From Candidatus Rokuibacteriota bacterium (GTDB lineage: Bacteria; Methylomirabilota; Methylomirabilia; Rokubacteriales; CSP1-6), in assembly GCA_003220225.1 (NCBI GenBank), contig QHRU01000054.1, positions 1-56,280 of the forward strand: a DNA stretch of 56,280 bases. The letters run 5' to 3'. A program made the translations under genes and the position numbers. The notes below the pieces were generated by a model. It saw only the letters and a list, made by a program, of their open reading frames with translations, made no database searches and was not told the origin of the DNA. This document shows, one piece after another, positions 53,968-56,280 of this stretch. Positions within the stretch are counted from its first letter, which is position 1. The number at the start of each line of letters is the position of its first letter.

Positions 53968-55278
53968 TCAGATAAGGGAGTCTATGCTATCAGCCGCCTT
54001 TTCGGTCGGGCAAGGTTTATCGCCCGCCGTCACGCGCAGCACGTCGCCCAGGAGCGACAGCGAACCGGCGACACAAAGGATGGGGGTCCGCGGCTCCCGC
54101 GCGGCGAGGGCTAGTGCCTCGGGCACGGAGTCCGCGAGCTCGACGGCCACACCGTGCGGCACCACGTGGCGCAGCGCCTCGGGCCGAGCGGCGCGCGGGC
54201 TCGACGAGGCGGTGAGGATGAGCCGGCGCGCGCGCGGCGCCAGAGCCGCGAGCATCCCGCGCGCGTCCTTGTCGCGGAGCGCGCCGAAGACGAGGGTGAG
54301 CGGCGTATCGCCGAACCACTCGGCGAGCGACGCCGCGAGGGCCGCAGCGCCGGCCGGATTGTGGGCGCCGTCGAGGACGACGACGCGCTCGGCGGCGCGG
54401 AGCACCTCGAAGCGCCCCGGCCAGCGAGCGCGCGCCAGCCCCTCGCGCGCGGCGCCGTCGCCCACGCCGAGCGCCCGCGCGGCGGCCAGCGCGACGAGCG
54501 CGTTCGACGGCTGGTAGACGCCGAGCAGCGGCAGCCGCAGCCCCTCGAGCCGCCAGCCCGGTCCCGCGCAGTCGATGGTCTGGGCCGCGAGGCCGCGCTC
54601 CCGGACGCGCACGCTCAGCTCGCGTCCCTCCATGAGCAGCGGCACGCCGACGGCGGCGGCGCGCGCGATCAGCACCTCCGCCGCCTCCGGCGCCTGCGCG
54701 GCGGACACGGCGACGCCGCTCCGGATGATCGCGGCCTTCTCGGCGGCGATGGCGGCGAGCGTCTCGCCGAGCACCTCCTGGTGGTCGAGGTCGATGCGCG
54801 CCAGCGCCGTCACCGCCGGCGTCCCGACGGTGGTGGCGTCGAGCCGTCCACCGAGTCCGACCTCCAGCACGGCGACGTCGACGGCCTCACGCGCGAAGTG
54901 ATCGAGCGCGAGCGCCGTGCTCGCCTCGAACATGGTGGCGTCGAGACGGGCCACCAGGGCGGCGATCGCGTCGAAGCCGTCGGCGACGGCGTCCTCCGCG
55001 ATGGCCTCGCCGTCGACGCGGATCCGCTCGCGGAACGACACGAGGTGCGGCGAGGTGTAGAGGCCCACGCGGCGGCCGTCCGCCTTGAGGATGGCGGCGA
55101 GCATGGCGGCCACCGAGCCCTTGCCGTTGGTGCCGGCGACCTGGACGAGCGTGTAGCGGCGCTCCGGGTTGCCGAGCGCCTCCAGCAGCGTCTCGATGCG
55201 CTCGAGGCCGGGGCGCATCCCCGCGTGCTCGCCGCCGCGCAGGGCGAGGAGCCGGGCGACCGCCTCGGCGTAGGTCAT
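53968..55278 (-). CDS. folC: Folylpolyglutamate synthase/dihydrofolate synthase
   Basis: The 436-residue Mur-ligase-like enzyme has the P-loop VQVAGTNGKGSVAAMLAAIL, SPHLVSFRERIRVDG, LEVGLGGRLDATTV and the C-terminal VLDGAHNPAGAAALAASL. It adds glutamate to dihydropteroate and to folates. The ATG at 55278 is in an ATGA overlap with accD, a conserved accD-folC pairing. The protein tail (about 20 residues) is unremarkable. Confidence 0.94.
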   Translation of the reverse strand: MTYAEAVARLLALRGGEHAGMRPGLERIETLLEALGNPERRYTLVQVAGTNGKGSVAAMLAAILKADGRRVGLYTSPHLVSFRERIRVDGEAIAEDAVADGFDAIAALVARLDATMFEASTALALDHFAREAVDVAVLEVGLGGRLDATTVGTPAVTALARIDLDHQEVLGETLAAIAAEKAAIIRSGVAVSAAQAPEAAEVLIARAAAVGVPLLMEGRELSVRVRERGLAAQTIDCAGPGWRLEGLRLPLLGVYQPSNALVALAAARALGVGDGAAREGLARARWPGRFEVLRAAERVVVLDGAHNPAGAAALAASLAEWFGDTPLTLVFGALRDKDARGMLAALAPRARRLILTASSSPRAARPEALRHVVPHGVAVELADSVPEALALAAREPRTPILCVAGSLSLLGDVLRVTAGDKPCPTEKAADSIDSLI

Positions 55279-56147
55279 GCGCGGTCGGGCGGCGGGTCGG
55301 TCGGCTGGTCGGCGAAGAAGGCGAGGAGGCGGCGCAGCGTCTCCTTGAGGTCGCGGCGCTCCACGACGAGATCGAGCTGGCCGTGCTCGAGGAGGAACTC
55401 GGAGCGCTGGAAGCCCTCCGGCAGCGGCTGGCGGATCGTCTCCGCGATGACGCGCGGGCCGGCGAAGCCGATGAGCGCGCGCGGCTCGGCGACGATGACG
55501 TCCCCCAGCATCGCGAAGGACGCGGTGACGCCGCCCGTGGTGGGATCGGTCAGCACCGACAGGTACGGCAGCCCCGCCTCGGCCAGCCGCTCGAGCGCGG
55601 CCGAGGTCTTCGCCATCTGCATGAGCGAGAGGATGCCTTCCTGCATGCGCGCCCCGCCGGAGGCCGACAGGATGATGACCGGCAGGTGCTTGTCGATGGC
55701 CAGCTCGATCGCGCGCGTGAGCTTCTCGCCCACCACGGAGCCCATGCTGCCGCCGAGGTAGTCGAACTCGAAGACGCAGAGCACGGTGGCCAAGCCGCCG
55801 ATGCGCGCGACGCCGGTGACGACCGCCTCCTCCAGCGAGGTCTTCTGGTGCGCCGACCTCACGCGGTCGCGGTAGCGCTTGGAGTCCTTGAAGTTGAGCG
55901 GATCGCCCGGCGTGAGCCCGGTCTGGCGCTCCTCGAAGGTGCCCGCATCGGCGAGCAGCCCGATGCGCTCGCGCGAGCCGATGCGGAACGGGTAGCGGCA
56001 CTTCGGGCACACGCGCCCGCCGCGCTCGACCTCCGCGCGGTACACGATCTCCTTGCAGGAGTCGCACTTGATCCACAGGCCCTCGGCGATGTTGACCTTC
56101 GGGGGCTTGCCGGCCGTCTCTTCGGGCTTGCGTCTGAACCAGGCCAT
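55275..56147 (-). CDS. accD: Acetyl-CoA carboxylase carboxyltransferase subunit beta
   Basis: The 290-residue protein has the N-terminal zinc ribbon KCDSCKEIVYRAEVE/GGRVCPKCRYPF (four Cys) and the crotonase-like core with VVTGVARIGGLATVLCVFEF, VIILSASGGARMQEGILSLM and TTGGVTASFAMLGDVIVAEP. With AccA it moves the carboxyl group from biotin to acetyl-CoA in fatty acid synthesis. GAGGAAGA precedes the ATG at 56147. Several hairpins lie immediately upstream, probably ending an upstream transcript or shaping the leader. Confidence 0.95.
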   Translation of the reverse strand: MAWFRRKPEETAGKPPKVNIAEGLWIKCDSCKEIVYRAEVERGGRVCPKCRYPFRIGSRERIGLLADAGTFEERQTGLTPGDPLNFKDSKRYRDRVRSAHQKTSLEEAVVTGVARIGGLATVLCVFEFDYLGGSMGSVVGEKLTRAIELAIDKHLPVIILSASGGARMQEGILSLMQMAKTSAALERLAEAGLPYLSVLTDPTTGGVTASFAMLGDVIVAEPRALIGFAGPRVIAETIRQPLPEGFQRSEFLLEHGQLDLVVERRDLKETLRRLLAFFADQPTDPPPDRA

Positions 56148-56160
56148 TAGTCTTCCTCGG

Positions 56161-56253
56161 AGGGGGGCTTCGCCCCCCTTCCGACCGTCGTCGCGCGCCT
56201 CGCGGCGCGCTCCTCCGTGCCTCCCCCCTCGATTGCGCGGGCAAAGCCCGCGC
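56161..56253 (-). repeat. Three tandem GC-rich hairpins upstream of accD
   Basis: GGGGGGC-TTC-GCCCCCC (56162-56178), GCGCGCC-TCGC-GGCGCGC (56193-56210) and GCGCGGGC-AAA-GCCCGCGC (56235-56253) are all perfect stems of 7-8 bp with 3-4 base loops. They fill the space between accD and the window edge. They may be a terminator array, a REP-like mosaic or a structured accD leader. I see no promoter between them and accD. Confidence 0.65.
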
Positions 56254-56280
56254 TCGAGCTTACGCGGAGGGGTTGCTTGA

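Overview
The window is about 56 kb of GC-rich DNA (two sample lines in ordinary genes count near 68% G+C) from a diderm bacterium. Outer-membrane biogenesis (LptD), a lipoprotein, Tat export, a zf-HC2/ECF pair, RNase J, FtsK and PII/GlnE all appear. The abundance of Liv-type transporters, the HpaB-type monooxygenase and the GC content suggest a soil or subsurface lineage such as Methylomirabilota/Rokubacteria or a Deltaproteobacteria-like group. That assignment is inference and was not tested.

Layout. Bases 1-383 hold no gene I can support. Bases 384-5569 carry a sigma70 promoter and a liv operon (binding protein and two permeases) running into a VOC protein and an HpaB-like aromatic monooxygenase. 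Then come a small secreted protein (minus), a sugar-type ABC system without ATPase (6315-9320), a REC-kinase-REC hybrid (minus), and a minus operon livG-livF-chrA that probably supplies the missing Liv ATPases. An AidB-like acyl-CoA dehydrogenase follows. Next is an ECF sigma/anti-sigma operon; the same extracytoplasmic-type promoter lies in front of it and in front of the DUF4139 gene downstream. Bases 18741-19110 are gene debris (DinB joined to an HNH endonuclease tail), followed by phzF, a response regulator and a divergent histidine kinase.

Bases 22980-24875 form a lower-GC island: a higBA toxin-antitoxin pair with a palindromic operator, overlapping a frameshifted trypsin-like protease. 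Then come ftsK and RNase J (minus), a membrane protein/regulator pair, uppS, a frameshifted B12-type radical SAM gene and a mazEF-type pair (plus). From 56147 down to 32956 the minus strand is one nearly continuous housekeeping and envelope array: accD, folC, lptD, an aminotransferase, a UDP-sugar dehydrogenase, a UbiA prenyltransferase, an intein-containing DUF362 gene, gltX, a phosphatase, a Na/Pi transporter, glnB, glnE, polA, coaE, a small membrane protein, ksgA and an M23 peptidase. Many of these genes overlap by four bases.

The most notable items are a 524-residue intein with a LAGLIDADG endonuclease and two extra helix-turn-helix-like modules inside a DUF362 protein; a three-copy double-hairpin element, always at the 3' end of a minus-strand gene and showing compensatory base changes; and the matched pair of ECF promoters. 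No rRNA, tRNA, CRISPR array or complete insertion sequence was seen.
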